This document shows positions 18,954 to 30,337 of a stretch of 64,000 nucleotides of DNA, one piece after another. Source of the DNA: an uncultured Pseudomonadota bacterium (GTDB taxonomy: Bacteria; Bdellovibrionota_B; Oligoflexia; Oligoflexales; CAIYRB01); NCBI GenBank assembly GCA_903928445.1, contig CAIYRB010000076.1:1-64000 (forward strand), read 5' to 3'. A program made the translations under genes and the position numbers. Below the pieces are notes generated by a model. The model ran no database searches. It saw only the letters and a program-made list of their open reading frames with translations, and was not told the origin of the DNA. Every line of letters begins with the position of its first letter. Positions within the stretch are counted from its first letter, which is position 1.

Positions 18954-19694
18954 CTAAGTGTGGGGAATGGGCGTGGCCATGAGTTTATCGTGCCAGGCCA
19001 AGACCGATTTTAGGTCGATCGCGTCCAGATTGCGAATATTGTAGTGGTAGTGCTGAAACACGGCCTCCTCGGTCACCTCGTCGAGGCGGCCTTTTTTGCT
19101 CAGCTGGAGCCCCTTGATCTCGGGGATCAAGTCGTTGCTCAGGAACAGCGTCGCCGCTCCGTCGCTAAATTTATGATGCATCGAGGCGACGTTATAAAAG
19201 TTGCGGTCGATGGTGCAAGACTTGCAAAACTTCCACTGGTGCCGCGCTAGTCCTGCCTCGGTGTTAGCCGCGCTGCAGGTGACGCAGAACTCGACGACGC
19301 GAAAATTCTTTGATGTCAGGTAGCGAAAGGCCAGCTTGCGCCGCGTCTCACGGTCGTTGGCTAGGCTGAGAAAGACCGCGTTCTTGCGGTCGAACAGCTT
19401 TTTACGCTCGTCTATGGAGGGGCATTTCTTGGCGTGGCTGGTCAGCATGAGAGCGCTGAGAAAGCGGTAATTGATCGCTCGCTCCGGTCGTTCCATATTG
19501 GCGAACGCCTCAAACAACGCCTCGTAACGGCGAAACAGGCCAGTCAAGTCGCGCGTCGGGTTGCGAATCAACACCAACTCGCCGGCGAACTGCAGCTTTA
19601 GACTGCCTTGCGGCACCCTTTTGGCGACCTTTTTCGCGGTCCCAGCCTCACTGGGCTGGAGATTCGCCGCAGCGCTAACTTTTTCCCCGGTCAC
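18954..19694 (-). CDS. Hypothetical protein with a CxxC...CxxC pair
   Basis: A protein of about 246 residues; the GTG at 19694 is chosen because AAAGGAG lies 10 bases upstream, while the frame is open to a TTG at 19730. No signal peptide or membrane segment is visible. Two CxxC pairs (CVTC and CKSC) about 20 residues apart could bind zinc. The rest is mixed helical sequence with many basic residues. I do not recognise the family. It sits directly downstream of the LolC/E-like gene (61 bases) and may share its transcript. Its stop lies beside the palindrome, so its end may have been altered by that insertion. Confidence 0.65.
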   Translation of the reverse strand: MTGEKVSAAANLQPSEAGTAKKVAKRVPQGSLKLQFAGELVLIRNPTRDLTGLFRRYEALFEAFANMERPERAINYRFLSALMLTSHAKKCPSIDERKKLFDRKNAVFLSLANDRETRRKLAFRYLTSKNFRVVEFCVTCSAANTEAGLARHQWKFCKSCTIDRNFYNVASMHHKFSDGAATLFLSNDLIPEIKGLQLSKKGRLDEVTEEAVFQHYHYNIRNLDAIDLKSVLAWHDKLMATPIPHT

Positions 19695-19755
19695 GAGTTG
19701 GAGGCTCCTTTGTCGATGATGCTCGGTCAAACGTTATCATTGGCTAGGGTGGGAA

Positions 19756-21006
19756 TCAATTCGCGCCTTGATTGCCGCGAAAGCCCTCGACGGGGTCGAC
19801 GCGACTGGCCATAAATGCCGGAAATAAGCCAGCGAGGACGGCGATCGCCAGACTGACCGCGCCCACTGTGATATAGACCCACCATTCGTAGGCCACGGGT
19901 AAGCGAGCCAGCAAATAAAGATCGGGGAGGTCGATAAACTGATAGCGTTCGAGCAGCGAACACAAGCCGACCGCTAAGACCATGCCGATGAGTCCACCGA
20001 CCACGCCGACGTAGATCCCTTGTTTGATAAATAGGATGAGGATTTGTCGATTGGTGGCACCAAGTGCTTTCAGGATGGAGATGTCGCGTTGGCGTTGGCT
20101 GACCGCGACAAATACGGTTGTGAGGATATTAAAACCGGCGACCCCTGCGACCAGGCCGGTGATCAACAAGATGACGACGCGCTCCATCCGCATGGCTTCG
20201 AACAGCGGCTTATTGAATGATTGCCATTCCTTGATCGACAGCGAGTATTTGGCGCTCATCTGCTCCGCCACGGCGGGGCTATCCCAGGGCTTGATTAAGC
20301 CGATCTCGAGTCCGGTTACCCGCTTATTTTTGTAAAAAAAACGCTGCGCTGCCGGCAGGCTCATGAGGATCAGCTTGTTGTCGTAGTGCTTGAGGCCAGA
20401 GTCATAGACGCCGACGATCCTGAACTTTTTCATGCCAGCGAGGTTTTCCTTGGACGGGTCAACGAGATCGACGGTCTCGCCCACCTTGCCACCGAGCAGG
20501 GACAGCAAACCCGTGCCGACGACGACCGACGGTACTTCTGGAGCTGGCTTACCCGCTCCGTCATCGATGATCTCCTGCTGCAAGATGTCGAGGGCACTGC
20601 TTGGCCTAGTGATCGAGGCTAGGCTCTGCACGCTTTCACGCAGCTTCGGATCGGTGCCGCGAATCAGGACGCCATGCAGCAAGGTCTCGCGCCGTGCCAT
20701 GGTTTCGAAATGGATAAACGGCGAGATCCCGCTGACGACGCCCTTGAAATCACGGTTGATGTCCTTGGTCCACTCTGCCGGATTGTTCATGCCGTTGGGA
20801 AAGCGGTAGGCCATGATGTGGGCATTGGCTTCGAGAAAGCGCCGGCGCAGCTCCGTCTCGAAGCCATTGATCACCGACCAGACCACGATCATCGCCGCCA
20901 CACCGATGGCGACGCCGGCGATCGTTAGCAGCGAGATCCAGGAAAAGAAGCGGTTGTTGCGTCCCGCCTGCATGTAGCGACGAGCGATAAACGTGGTGAC
21001 GGACAT
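19756..21006 (-). CDS. LolC/LolE-type lipoprotein-releasing permease
   Basis: A 416-residue inner-membrane protein with the LolCE/FtsX-like layout: one N-terminal transmembrane helix (about 24-48, after FIARRYMQAGRNN), a large periplasmic domain, and three C-terminal helices (from about 270) with the coupling motif SILKALGATNRQILILFIKQG. With a LolD ATPase it would extract lipoproteins from the inner membrane. No lolD is adjacent and only one permease is present, so it may act as a homodimer (as LolF does) or be encoded apart from its ATPase. Confidence 0.88.
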   Translation of the reverse strand: MSVTTFIARRYMQAGRNNRFFSWISLLTIAGVAIGVAAMIVVWSVINGFETELRRRFLEANAHIMAYRFPNGMNNPAEWTKDINRDFKGVVSGISPFIHFETMARRETLLHGVLIRGTDPKLRESVQSLASITRPSSALDILQQEIIDDGAGKPAPEVPSVVVGTGLLSLLGGKVGETVDLVDPSKENLAGMKKFRIVGVYDSGLKHYDNKLILMSLPAAQRFFYKNKRVTGLEIGLIKPWDSPAVAEQMSAKYSLSIKEWQSFNKPLFEAMRMERVVILLITGLVAGVAGFNILTTVFVAVSQRQRDISILKALGATNRQILILFIKQGIYVGVVGGLIGMVLAVGLCSLLERYQFIDLPDLYLLARLPVAYEWWVYITVGAVSLAIAVLAGLFPAFMASRVDPVEGFRGNQGAN

Positions 21007-21128
21007 GAGGCGCCTGTCAAAAGCTAGGTGTGATGCCAGAGTTCTCGTTTATAGCCGGACTGGCTGGCTTTTCAAAGCTGCTTGCAAGGTGGCCGCTTTG
21101 ACCGCGGCTGGGAGCCAAGCGAGGGCGG

Positions 21129-22163
<1,035 letters not shown>

Positions 22164-22221
22164 CTATGATTATTCCATGATCTGTGTTTTAATATCAGCA
22201 CTTTTATCAAGGGGATGAGCG

Positions 22222-22821
22222 TTGTCCAAGCCCTGGCCGCGGATGATCCTGGGTATCGATCCCGGATCTCGACTCACCGGTTTTGCCCTGATCCAAAGCC
22301 GCTGCGCCCGGCCGATGCTGCCACGAGACTTTGTCGTCGTTCAGGCTGGGGTCCTTCGCGCCGATGGCGACCTTCCCCACCGCGAACGCCTTGGTCTTTT
22401 GCACGCCGCCCTTTACGAACTGGCCGTCGATCTGAAGCCCGATGTGTGTGTCCTTGAGAAGGCCTTTTTTGGCGAAAACGCTAGCAGTGCCTTGAAGTTG
22501 GGTGAGCTTCGCGGCGCCTACATCGCTGCCTGTGCAAGGTGTGTGGTGCCGGTCGAGGAAATCACCCCAGCCGAGGTTAAGAAATCGATCACCGGCCATG
22601 GTCGAGCCGATAAGGTGATGATTGAGATGGCCTTAAAGACCTTGCTGGGGTTTGACCGTGGTGGCCTGCCGCACGATGTCACCGATGCCTTGGCCATCAG
22701 CCTGTGCTTCGGTCTGCAACTCACCCGCAAGTGGGCTGAGCCGACGGAGGTGCCCCTGCGTCAAGGCGGCCGTGGCGTCGATTTTGGGCGTAGGCCAAAG
22801 GCGCCATTAACCAGAGCATGA
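22222..22821 (+). CDS. ruvC: Holliday junction endodeoxyribonuclease RuvC
   Basis: A 199-residue resolvase that cuts Holliday junctions moved by RuvAB. The catalytic acidic residues are seen in ILGIDPGSRLTG (first Asp), VLEKAFFGEN (Glu) and the C-terminal HDVTDALAIS (Asp residues). The start is taken as the TTG behind AAGGGGATGA; the ATG seven codons later (22243) would also leave the domain whole. The C-terminal 25 residues are a basic tail beyond the usual fold. ruvA and ruvB are not adjacent. Confidence 0.93.
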   Translation: MSKPWPRMILGIDPGSRLTGFALIQSRCARPMLPRDFVVVQAGVLRADGDLPHRERLGLLHAALYELAVDLKPDVCVLEKAFFGENASSALKLGELRGAYIAACARCVVPVEEITPAEVKKSITGHGRADKVMIEMALKTLLGFDRGGLPHDVTDALAISLCFGLQLTRKWAEPTEVPLRQGGRGVDFGRRPKAPLTRA

Positions 22822-22869
22822 AATAGGCTCCGATTTCATGATTTTGCAGGGCTAGTTAATACAATATCA

Positions 22870-22899
22870 TTGACTCTATGGGCTAAATCAGGCAATGAT
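22870..22899 (+). promoter_or_regulatory. Possible sigma-70 promoter for the response regulator
   Basis: TTGACT at 22870-22875 and AATGAT at 22894-22899 are separated by 18 bases. The -10 matches only four of six positions, so this is tentative. It lies 119 bases before the regulator start codon. Confidence 0.35.
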
Positions 22900-23017
22900 A
22901 CGGGCTCGTAGATTGTCTGGATAGCTATGGGTTCCTTGGCCGCATGAAGATGAGGCCCGGCTTTTAGGTGTTATCATCAGAGCCTGGAGCCTAGCGATCA
23001 TCATTGGAGTGGTGGAT

Positions 23018-24448
23018 ATGCGCGTTTTGGTGGTGGATGACGATGAAACGCTGCGCTTGATCGTGCGCTCAACGCTCGAGAGTCGCGGCGATGAAGTGGT
23101 CGAGGCCGAAGACGGCGAAAAGGCCGTGCAGCTTGTCGCCAATTCCGGACCCTTCGACGCCGTCTTGCTCGATGTCAATATGCCGCGTTTGTCTGGCATC
23201 GACGCCCTGATTCGCATCAAGGACCTAAGCCCGACGACCTTTTGTTTGATGCTGACCGCCTACACGAATGTGCAGGACGCTGTTGCGGCGATCAAACACG
23301 GCGCTTTTGACTACCTTGAGAAGCCGATCGATGGTGACCGACTGCTGCGGGTGATGGATTCGGCGATTGCTGCCAATGCTTTGGTGGCCCAGCTGCGGTT
23401 CTCGGCGCCGCAACTTGAATTTGATACTGGCCGGAAGATCATTGGTAGTTCGACGCAGATCCAGAAGGTGTTCGAAATCATCCACCGCCTAGCCAAGGTC
23501 GACACCTCGGTGATGGTGCGCGGCGAGAGTGGGACCGGCAAGGAGCTGGTCGCGCGGGCGATTCACGTGAATTCGCACCGCATGAAGGGACCCTTTGTCG
23601 CCGTCAACTGCGCGGCAATTCCAGAAAACCTGATCGAGAGCGAGATCTTTGGTCACGAAAAAGGCGCCTTCACCGGCGCCGACCGCAAAAAGATCGGTAA
23701 ATTCCAGTTTGCTGAAGGCGGCACGCTGTTTCTCGATGAGATCGGCGATATCAGCGCCCAAATGCAGGTTAAGCTGTTGCGCGTGCTGCAAGAGAGGCTG
23801 TTTACACCGGTAGGTTCCAATCAGGAGATCAAGACCGATGTGCGCGTCGTCGCCGCGACTAACCAGCCGTTGGAGAAGATGACCCAGACTGGAGCCTTTC
23901 GCGCCGACCTGTTTTATCGCTTGAACGTCATGCCGATCACTCTGCCGCCGCTGCGTGAGCGCCGCGAAGACATCGCGCCACTAGCGCAGTTTATGGTGCA
24001 AAAGTTTAATAAGCTCCATCAGCGGACGATCAAAGGCTTTGACAACCGGGCGCTTGGGGCCTTGCGCCTGTACAATTGGCCGGGCAATATTCGCGAGTTA
24101 GAGAACGTCGTCGAACATGCGTTTATCGTCGAAGCCTCGGAGCTGGTGCGCATCGAGTCCTTGCCCGAGCATATCCAAGCGATGGCGGCAGGTAAGAAAG
24201 AAGTGCTGGGCGAGGCCTTGGGTGAGCCCGCAAACGGCGGCGAAGGTCCCGCGCTTGCGCAGGTCTCAGACCTCAACTACCCACAGCTCAAAGAGCGATT
24301 TGAACGCGAGTTTCTGATTCGCGCCTTGCGGGCTTTCAATGGTCGGGTGAATCAAACGGCGGAGCACACCCAGATGACCAAGGTGACGTTGCTGCGTAAA
24401 CTTGAAAAGTATGGCATCGATCCGAAGAGCTATTACAACCAGCATTGA
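23018..24448 (+). CDS. Sigma-54-dependent response regulator, NtrC family
   Basis: A 476-residue three-domain regulator. The receiver domain (1-115) has the phospho-acceptor D52 in LLDVNMP and the lysine in LEKPID. The AAA+ domain (about 135-370) has Walker A GESGTGKE and the sigma-54 contact loop GAFTGA, so it should activate RpoN promoters. A Fis-type helix-turn-helix ends the protein ([24 protein letters not shown]). The ATG at 23018 follows TTGGAG at good spacing; GTGs at 23009 and 23012 are alternatives. A histidine kinase gene lies 2.7 kb downstream on the other strand and could be its partner. Confidence 0.93.
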   Translation: MRVLVVDDDETLRLIVRSTLESRGDEVVEAEDGEKAVQLVANSGPFDAVLLDVNMPRLSGIDALIRIKDLSPTTFCLMLTAYTNVQDAVAAIKHGAFDYLEKPIDGDRLLRVMDSAIAANALVAQLRFSAPQLEFDTGRKIIGSSTQIQKVFEIIHRLAKVDTSVMVRGESGTGKELVARAIHVNSHRMKGPFVAVNCAAIPENLIESEIFGHEKGAFTGADRKKIGKFQFAEGGTLFLDEIGDISAQMQVKLLRVLQERLFTPVGSNQEIKTDVRVVAATNQPLEKMTQTGAFRADLFYRLNVMPITLPPLRERREDIAPLAQFMVQKFNKLHQRTIKGFDNRALGALRLYNWPGNIRELENVVEHAFIVEASELVRIESLPEHIQAMAAGKKEVLGEALGEPANGGEGPALAQVSDLNYPQLKERFEREFLIRALRAFNGRVNQTAEHTQMTKVTLLRKLEKYGIDPKSYYNQH

Positions 24449-24523
24449 TACCTTCTGCGCGGCATGGCCTTTCATGCTAAAATCGCTTTAGAGACCATTA
24501 GGAACTAAGGCGAAAGGCGGCCC

Positions 24524-27121
24524 ATGCCCACGAGCGACGATGGTAGGTCGAAAGCCGAAGGGGAGCACTCTGTCGCGCCCGCCGAGCAGTTGGCGCGTCT
24601 GTATCGGAGCAGTCTGGGCGAGGGCCTAACGGCCTCGACTCGGGCCCTGCTCAAGAGGCTGCTTCTGGAAGAGTTGCAGGCGACGCCTTCAGTGGTCACA
24701 CCGCCTAGTGCAGAGGCGGTGCGTCCGCCGCCGCCCATGGCGCCATCCGTGGCGGCGGCAGAGGCGCAACGAGGTAGAGCCGAAACCGTGGTGCATCCCC
24801 TGTTGGTACCCCCAGTCCCAAGCAGTGAGCAGCTCGACATGCGACTGCGGCAGCTGGTCGACGCCGATGCACCTTGGTCCGCACTCGAGCCCGTGGCTAT
24901 GGCTCTGTACAAGAAGCGGCGCGACGCTGAGGCCGCAGCACGGGTGCTCGAATTGGCATTTTTGAGCGCCACGGCGCCGCAGTTAGTCGAGCTGATCGCT
25001 CGGTTCAAGGGTGAGAATCCGGGATTCTACCAGGCCTTGCACCCGCCCGTGCGCGTCCACCTGCTGCTGCGGTTGTGGCTCGAAGGGTGCGCCGATGTAC
25101 TGGTCAGCGTGGTCTACCGACAGCGCGAGGCCGGCTTTCTGCAGCCGCTTGAGCGGCTTTTTGTCTTCTTGGCGATGGCTGAGGCAAAGGACGCCACGTC
25201 CCCATTTATGTATGGCCAGCGCTTTTTTGCCGAGTTGCTGCAGGCAGCTCAGGAATATGGTGAGCGTTTGGGTTTAGTTCCTAGTCAACTACGTCTGCGC
25301 CTTGGTCAGCTGGCCCTGGACCTTGGTTACCATGCTGAGGCGATACAGATCCTCGAGCCGATCGCGCCGACGGCCGCCGAGCGTGATGAGGCGCTGCGTT
25401 TGCTGCTGCAAACCTCTGCCGATCAGCATAAAGTCGGACGCGGAAGCTTGACCGAGAGGATCATGGTCGAACCAAATTCATTGGTTCGTCTGAATATCCT
25501 CGGGCAAATGCTGCAGCAGACGCGAGAGCTCGGCGGCTTTAAAGATCGCAACCGACCGGCATTGAATGAGCTGCTGGCTGATCCGCTGGCCTGGCTAAAC
25601 GAAGATCCTGATATCTGGGGAGCCTTGTCCGACCTGTTGACGGCGCATCGAGATTTGGCGCCGCTGTTGCCGCAGCTGCTCCAGGTGTTTCGTACCAATG
25701 CGACGAAGTTTCACTCGCCTGCTCTGGATACAGCCCTTTGGCAGGGGCCTCTGAGCGGAAGCATAGCGACGGAAGAGGGCGGGTATTGGCGTGGTGTGGC
25801 CTTACTGCATCACTATGTGAGCTCTGGCGCAGTCGCCGAAGCGGAGCTCTGGCAGGCGTTTAACCTGTTGACACAGGCCCAGAGCAGATTGGCGTCGGCG
25901 CTTCCGGTGACTTGGAAAGACCTGCATAAATCTAGCTGCAGCTGGGTGGCGAAGAGCCACTACATCCTGGAGGTGGAACGCTCCCGGATGCTGCGACAGT
26001 TGCGCGTTGCTGCAGCGGAAGGGACGGTGACCCTCGCCGATCTTGAGGATTACGTCGCCCATGAGGGTACGGCTCCGGTAACGGCGCTGGCATCTTTGCA
26101 GACTATGGCTGAAGCTAAACAGGCGCCGGCGTTGGCGAGTCGATTGTTGCTGCGTCGGGCGCAGCAGACGCATTTGACCAATGCCGACGTCAATCGGATT
26201 TGGCAGTTCGCCAATGAGCGGCAGGACCCCGACTTGGCCTGGCGAGCGGCGACCGTGCTGCAGGCACGCCAGGGACTGGGCGCGAACGTCAGGCATGCCT
26301 GGGAGATCAGTGGTGAAAAGCGTGCCGAGTATGGCTTTTTTGCTGCAAGGCGGGCGATGCTAGAGCACTGTCTGGCTGGGTTCAGTCCAGCGGCGGCCAG
26401 GTTGGCCCATGCCTGCGTCCAAGTCGGAGGATTGTTGCCGGAGCTGTTAGCTATTCTGGATCCGGGTGCGACGACGATGAGACACGCGGCTTCGCCACCC
26501 GCCAGCATCGAGGCCAGGGTTGATAAGGCTCTGCAGGATATGGACTGGCTGCCGGTGGCGAAAAGGCGCTACCGCTTTAGCTTTGAATCCGCCCTGGGCG
26601 GCTCGGCCTTGCCGTCTTTTATGCATGTGCTGCCAGGAAACGCCTGGAGCTTGCTGACCGTGCGCCTAGCCGAGCGCCTTGGCATCAACTCGTGGGGGTG
26701 GCGCCTTAGCCGTCTTCATGCCCAGATCATCGATCTGATTCCGCGCTTAGCGAGCCGCCAGGATCTGCGGCGGCATTCGGGACGGGTCGCCAACTGGCTC
26801 AAAGACCTGCAGCCAGAGCAGCGCGCCGCTTGGCAGGATTTGGCTGCATTGTCGCGAAGCCTGGACGATCAGGAGGCGGCATTGACGCTGGCGGCATTTA
26901 TTTGCCGCTTGGCCACGACGATTCTCCAGAATCACTACTGTGCCTTGACCTCACTGCAGACCATGCGTGCACCGGTCGGCTTGATTTGGGACCTCGAGAT
27001 CTGGCTCCTAGGCGACGACTACGGCAAGATTCGCTCCGTCAGCGGCAGCCAACATCGAGTCCTGGTACCAAGTATCTTGCAGCGCTTGCCGACCATCGTC
27101 GGGCCCACGGCAGGAGGCTGA
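24524..27121 (+). CDS. Large protein of unknown function, mostly alpha-helical
   Basis: An 865-residue protein with a good ribosome site (AAAGG, 6 bases before ATG). No signal peptide or membrane segment is visible, so it is probably cytoplasmic. Residues about 45-90 are a Pro/Ala-rich linker; the rest is dense with Leu, Ala, Glu and Arg in an amphipathic pattern that suggests repeated helices like TPR or HEAT, although I cannot align clear units. A region near 690-730 (SFESALGGSALPSFMHVLPG) is more unusual. It lies between a sigma-54 regulator and a convergent histidine kinase whose stop is 12 bases away. I do not recognise it. Confidence 0.75.
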   Translation: MPTSDDGRSKAEGEHSVAPAEQLARLYRSSLGEGLTASTRALLKRLLLEELQATPSVVTPPSAEAVRPPPPMAPSVAAAEAQRGRAETVVHPLLVPPVPSSEQLDMRLRQLVDADAPWSALEPVAMALYKKRRDAEAAARVLELAFLSATAPQLVELIARFKGENPGFYQALHPPVRVHLLLRLWLEGCADVLVSVVYRQREAGFLQPLERLFVFLAMAEAKDATSPFMYGQRFFAELLQAAQEYGERLGLVPSQLRLRLGQLALDLGYHAEAIQILEPIAPTAAERDEALRLLLQTSADQHKVGRGSLTERIMVEPNSLVRLNILGQMLQQTRELGGFKDRNRPALNELLADPLAWLNEDPDIWGALSDLLTAHRDLAPLLPQLLQVFRTNATKFHSPALDTALWQGPLSGSIATEEGGYWRGVALLHHYVSSGAVAEAELWQAFNLLTQAQSRLASALPVTWKDLHKSSCSWVAKSHYILEVERSRMLRQLRVAAAEGTVTLADLEDYVAHEGTAPVTALASLQTMAEAKQAPALASRLLLRRAQQTHLTNADVNRIWQFANERQDPDLAWRAATVLQARQGLGANVRHAWEISGEKRAEYGFFAARRAMLEHCLAGFSPAAARLAHACVQVGGLLPELLAILDPGATTMRHAASPPASIEARVDKALQDMDWLPVAKRRYRFSFESALGGSALPSFMHVLPGNAWSLLTVRLAERLGINSWGWRLSRLHAQIIDLIPRLASRQDLRRHSGRVANWLKDLQPEQRAAWQDLAALSRSLDDQEAALTLAAFICRLATTILQNHYCALTSLQTMRAPVGLIWDLEIWLLGDDYGKIRSVSGSQHRVLVPSILQRLPTIVGPTAGG

Positions 27122-27132
27122 GAGCAGAGGGG

Positions 27133-29583
27133 CTATGCCGCCGCTGGTGGCCTCAAGCCGGACTTTGTGAATTGATGCTTCGGGAGGACAAAGACAAAGC
27201 AGGTGTGACCTGTGGATGAATCGTAGTAAAGGGTACCGCAATGCGATTCGACAATCCCGCGAGAGATGCTTAAACCAAGGCCGGTGCCCTGGCCAACTGC
27301 CTTGGTGGTAAAGAATGGATTCAGCATTTTTTGGGCGATGCCGTCAGCGATGCCTTTGCCGCTATCAGTTACCGCAAAAAGCACCGCATCGCCAAGGTCG
27401 CGTAGGTCCAGGCGAACCCATTTATCAGTCAGCGCTTGCACGGCGTCGTAGGCATTGTTGAGAAGATTGACCAGGACCTGTGAGATCTCCACGGCGCGGC
27501 ATTCGATGGTGGCATCGATACTGGCGTTGGGTAGTTCTAGGCGCACGCCGTTGCTGAGAAAGCGCTCCTGGCATAGCTCTAGGGTGTCCGCGATCACCGT
27601 CTGGACCATGACCTGCTCAAACGGGTCCTGTGATGCCTCTCGAGCGAAGGTTTTTAAGCCGCGAACGATCTTGGCGATGCGTTCGGTCATAGCAACGATT
27701 TTTTCCGCATAGCGCTTGACTTCATCTTGGTCAGGGTTTGGCCTACTGATAGCTGCGGTCAAGCGGTTGGCAAAACCCATGATCACAGTGAGCGGGTTGT
27801 TGATCTCGTGGGCAACGCCGCCGGACATTTCACCAAGCATGGACATTTTTGAGGCGTGGACTAGTTGCGTTTGCTGCATTTGAATCAGCTGTTCATTGGC
27901 CTTTCTCTCGCGTATATCCTCGACAACGCCCAGTACTAAAAGCGGCACACCTTTGGCATCGAACACAGGAATCCGTATGGTATGCGTTGGGATATCACCA
28001 GAGAGCGTCGGCAAGAGCTCTTCGGGTGCATCGAATAAGGTGCGGTTGGTGATGACTTGACTATCGATCTGGCGCTGCATGTCTGCCTCTTTAGACAGGT
28101 AAACATCCGTGTCGGTATGATTGATCAGCGACTGCCGTCGCCGACCGGTCATGCTTTCCATGCGGCTGTTCCACATGACGTAGCGATAGTTGGAGGCGAT
28201 GTCCTTGGCGTAGATTCCATGCGGGATATGGTCGAGAATTTGCCCTAACAGGTCTTTTTGCTCGGTCAGGTCGCGCTCGGAGCGCTTGCGGTCGGTGATG
28301 TCCAAGCCTATCAACACCGCCTCTTTCCCATCTCGATATTTTTTGGCGGAGAGCAGCACATAGCGTTCCACCACAGAAGCGTCTGAGATCATCACCTCCC
28401 GACTAAGGCCCGATTCGTTGGTCGCAAATACCTCGCGCATAAATTCGGCGACCGGATCAACGGTGGTCGTGCTCATGAACCCCATCGTTTTGCCGATAAA
28501 CTCCTCTGGCGGTAGCTTAAAACTATCGGCAAGCGCACGGTTCACGCCACCGTAATGCAGCTGTGAATCGGTCCAGGAGACGAACCCAGGGATGGCATCG
28601 ATCACGGCGCGAGTGTAGGCTTCGCGGGCGATTAGTTCATCGCTAAGATGTCTTTCGCTGGTGGTGTCCTGCATTGAGCCGATCAGCCGGGTGATGATGC
28701 CCTCCTCGACCCGAGCACTGCAGGTGATCCGCACCCAGATGCGTCGACCCATGGCGGTGTCGAGTGGAACTTCAAGTTGAAATGGGACGCCGCCTTCGCT
28801 GGCGCTGCGGATCGCCGATTTGACGAGATAACGTGCCTCGGCCGCAATGAAGCCTAGGGCATCCTCGAATGTAATGCGGCTACCCTTGGCGACCTCATGA
28901 ATGGCATAGGTTTGATCACTCCACCACAAAGATTGGGTGGCGATGGCAAAACTCCAGCCGCCCATCTTGCCGACTTTTTGCACCTCGCCAAGAATCATGC
29001 GATTGACCTCCTGCTCACGCAGACGCGACTTCAGGCTTTTAAGCAGAAGGTGCTTGTCGCGAAAGGCCGCGCCAGCCATGACCATGGTGCAGCAGTTGGC
29101 GGCGATAAACAGGAATTTTGGAACCTGCGGGTTCTTGCCTCCGACGAACAAGGATATGGCTACGACAAAGGCGAGATAGCTAAGCATCAATTCCTGTGAT
29201 TCGAACGCCAAAGCGACGCCAAATGCAGCGACGATATAGCCAATCGCCGAGCCACTGCTCAAATTGTTGGCGTATACATCTTGCCCAAGCACTAAGACGA
29301 TGATTAAGGCTAGGCCAAAAGCTAGGCGCTCAATATGGCGGTAAGTAAAGAAGGGTCGGTGGGATAGTCCAAGGATACCTAAGGCAATGACGCTGATGAT
29401 GAGGCGGGGAGTGAGAAAGTAAGTTGCGGTTGGCAGCGCCGCAATGAGCACCAAAATCCAACCGGGAAACATCACCGCCGCGGCAAGCAATAAGATGCGA
29501 AGGCGTTGCATCGAGTCACTGGAGGTTGGCTCCAGCGCGGAGGCACGCTGCTTTGACAGATGGCTTGGGATGCGACTACTCAC
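27133..29583 (-). CDS. Membrane-bound PAS sensor histidine kinase
   Basis: An 816-residue sensor. Residues about 25-190 hold several hydrophobic helices; three PAS/PAC-like regions follow (about 200-310, 325-430 and 445-565). The dimerisation domain has the phospho-acceptor His in GGVAHEINNPLT near residue 590. The ATPase domain has VLVNLLNNAYDAV (N box), DSGKGIAD (G1) and GTGLGLSI (G2). Several PAS modules suggest redox or ligand sensing, but no binding residues can be assigned. The sigma-54 regulator upstream in this region is a plausible partner. Confidence 0.92.
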   Translation of the reverse strand: MSSRIPSHLSKQRASALEPTSSDSMQRLRILLLAAAVMFPGWILVLIAALPTATYFLTPRLIISVIALGILGLSHRPFFTYRHIERLAFGLALIIVLVLGQDVYANNLSSGSAIGYIVAAFGVALAFESQELMLSYLAFVVAISLFVGGKNPQVPKFLFIAANCCTMVMAGAAFRDKHLLLKSLKSRLREQEVNRMILGEVQKVGKMGGWSFAIATQSLWWSDQTYAIHEVAKGSRITFEDALGFIAAEARYLVKSAIRSASEGGVPFQLEVPLDTAMGRRIWVRITCSARVEEGIITRLIGSMQDTTSERHLSDELIAREAYTRAVIDAIPGFVSWTDSQLHYGGVNRALADSFKLPPEEFIGKTMGFMSTTTVDPVAEFMREVFATNESGLSREVMISDASVVERYVLLSAKKYRDGKEAVLIGLDITDRKRSERDLTEQKDLLGQILDHIPHGIYAKDIASNYRYVMWNSRMESMTGRRRQSLINHTDTDVYLSKEADMQRQIDSQVITNRTLFDAPEELLPTLSGDIPTHTIRIPVFDAKGVPLLVLGVVEDIRERKANEQLIQMQQTQLVHASKMSMLGEMSGGVAHEINNPLTVIMGFANRLTAAISRPNPDQDEVKRYAEKIVAMTERIAKIVRGLKTFAREASQDPFEQVMVQTVIADTLELCQERFLSNGVRLELPNASIDATIECRAVEISQVLVNLLNNAYDAVQALTDKWVRLDLRDLGDAVLFAVTDSGKGIADGIAQKMLNPFFTTKAVGQGTGLGLSISRGIVESHCGTLYYDSSTGHTCFVFVLPKHQFTKSGLRPPAAA

Positions 29584-29716
29584 CGCTGCTCCTAGAGATC
29601 CTTACCTAGGGCTATCGGCGATCTTTATTCGTTCTTGAGCGTCGAAGAATAGGACCACAATAATCATTGGGTTTTTGGGCTGGTTTGGCTCGACGGACAA
29701 GGGGGGCGTGGCGAGT

Positions 29717-30337
29717 TTATAGCAGTAAGCGGAGGCCCAGACTTAACCAAGCCTCAGGGCTCAGGCCACCTTTCGCCATGAAGGGACCTAAGGCGAGGGC
29801 AAAGCCGCCATAAAACGTAAACGGGTCGCGCAGCATCGTGTATTGCACCCCAACCGGAACGCGAATCCATGCCCCACCTTGAATGCCGAGGCCGCCACCG
29901 AAGTACAGCAGCAGCTGGCCGCGGAGGGCGTTATAGTCACCGTTTGGCTTGAGCTGCAGCAGGTGAAACTGATCGCTGGCGAAGAAGATATAATCGCCGC
30001 TGACTCCCAGGCTACCACTTTCGATGCCGAGATTGAGGTTTAAGGCGCCGCCTCCCGGCACGCCCAATCGCTGCAGGCTGAGGCCGGTGCCGCCGTAGTT
30101 TCCGACCTGCGCGCCGAGACTCCAGACCGGAGCAGGCGTTAGCAGCCCGGCGGTGCTGCCTCTGCTTGCAGTCAGCGAAGAACCTGCAGCCGCCTGCAGA
30201 GGGCCGGCAAGGAGCAGCAGCCCCAAGGCTAACAGAGGGGTGAGTAGTGCCTTAGGGTGAACTGGCCAGAGACTTAAGCGCTGCGGCTTTAGCGAATGAT
30301 TTGGTTTCTTTCGTACTGTCTCGCTCGAGCTTGCCAC
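29717..30337 (-). CDS. Secreted glycine/leucine-rich protein, probable outer-membrane barrel
   Basis: About 206 residues from the GTG at 30337, which has GGGAG 8 bases upstream; it overlaps the preceding gene by 49 bases. A signal peptide with a long basic leader runs to about LLAGPLQAAA. The mature part alternates hydrophobic and small polar residues with many glycines and ends in LSLGLRLLL, a pattern of short outer-membrane beta-barrels, although the last residue is leucine and not phenylalanine. It is the third gene of a small minus-strand operon. The exact family is unknown. Confidence 0.65.
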   Translation of the reverse strand: MASSSETVRKKPNHSLKPQRLSLWPVHPKALLTPLLALGLLLLAGPLQAAAGSSLTASRGSTAGLLTPAPVWSLGAQVGNYGGTGLSLQRLGVPGGGALNLNLGIESGSLGVSGDYIFFASDQFHLLQLKPNGDYNALRGQLLLYFGGGLGIQGGAWIRVPVGVQYTMLRDPFTFYGGFALALGPFMAKGGLSPEAWLSLGLRLLL

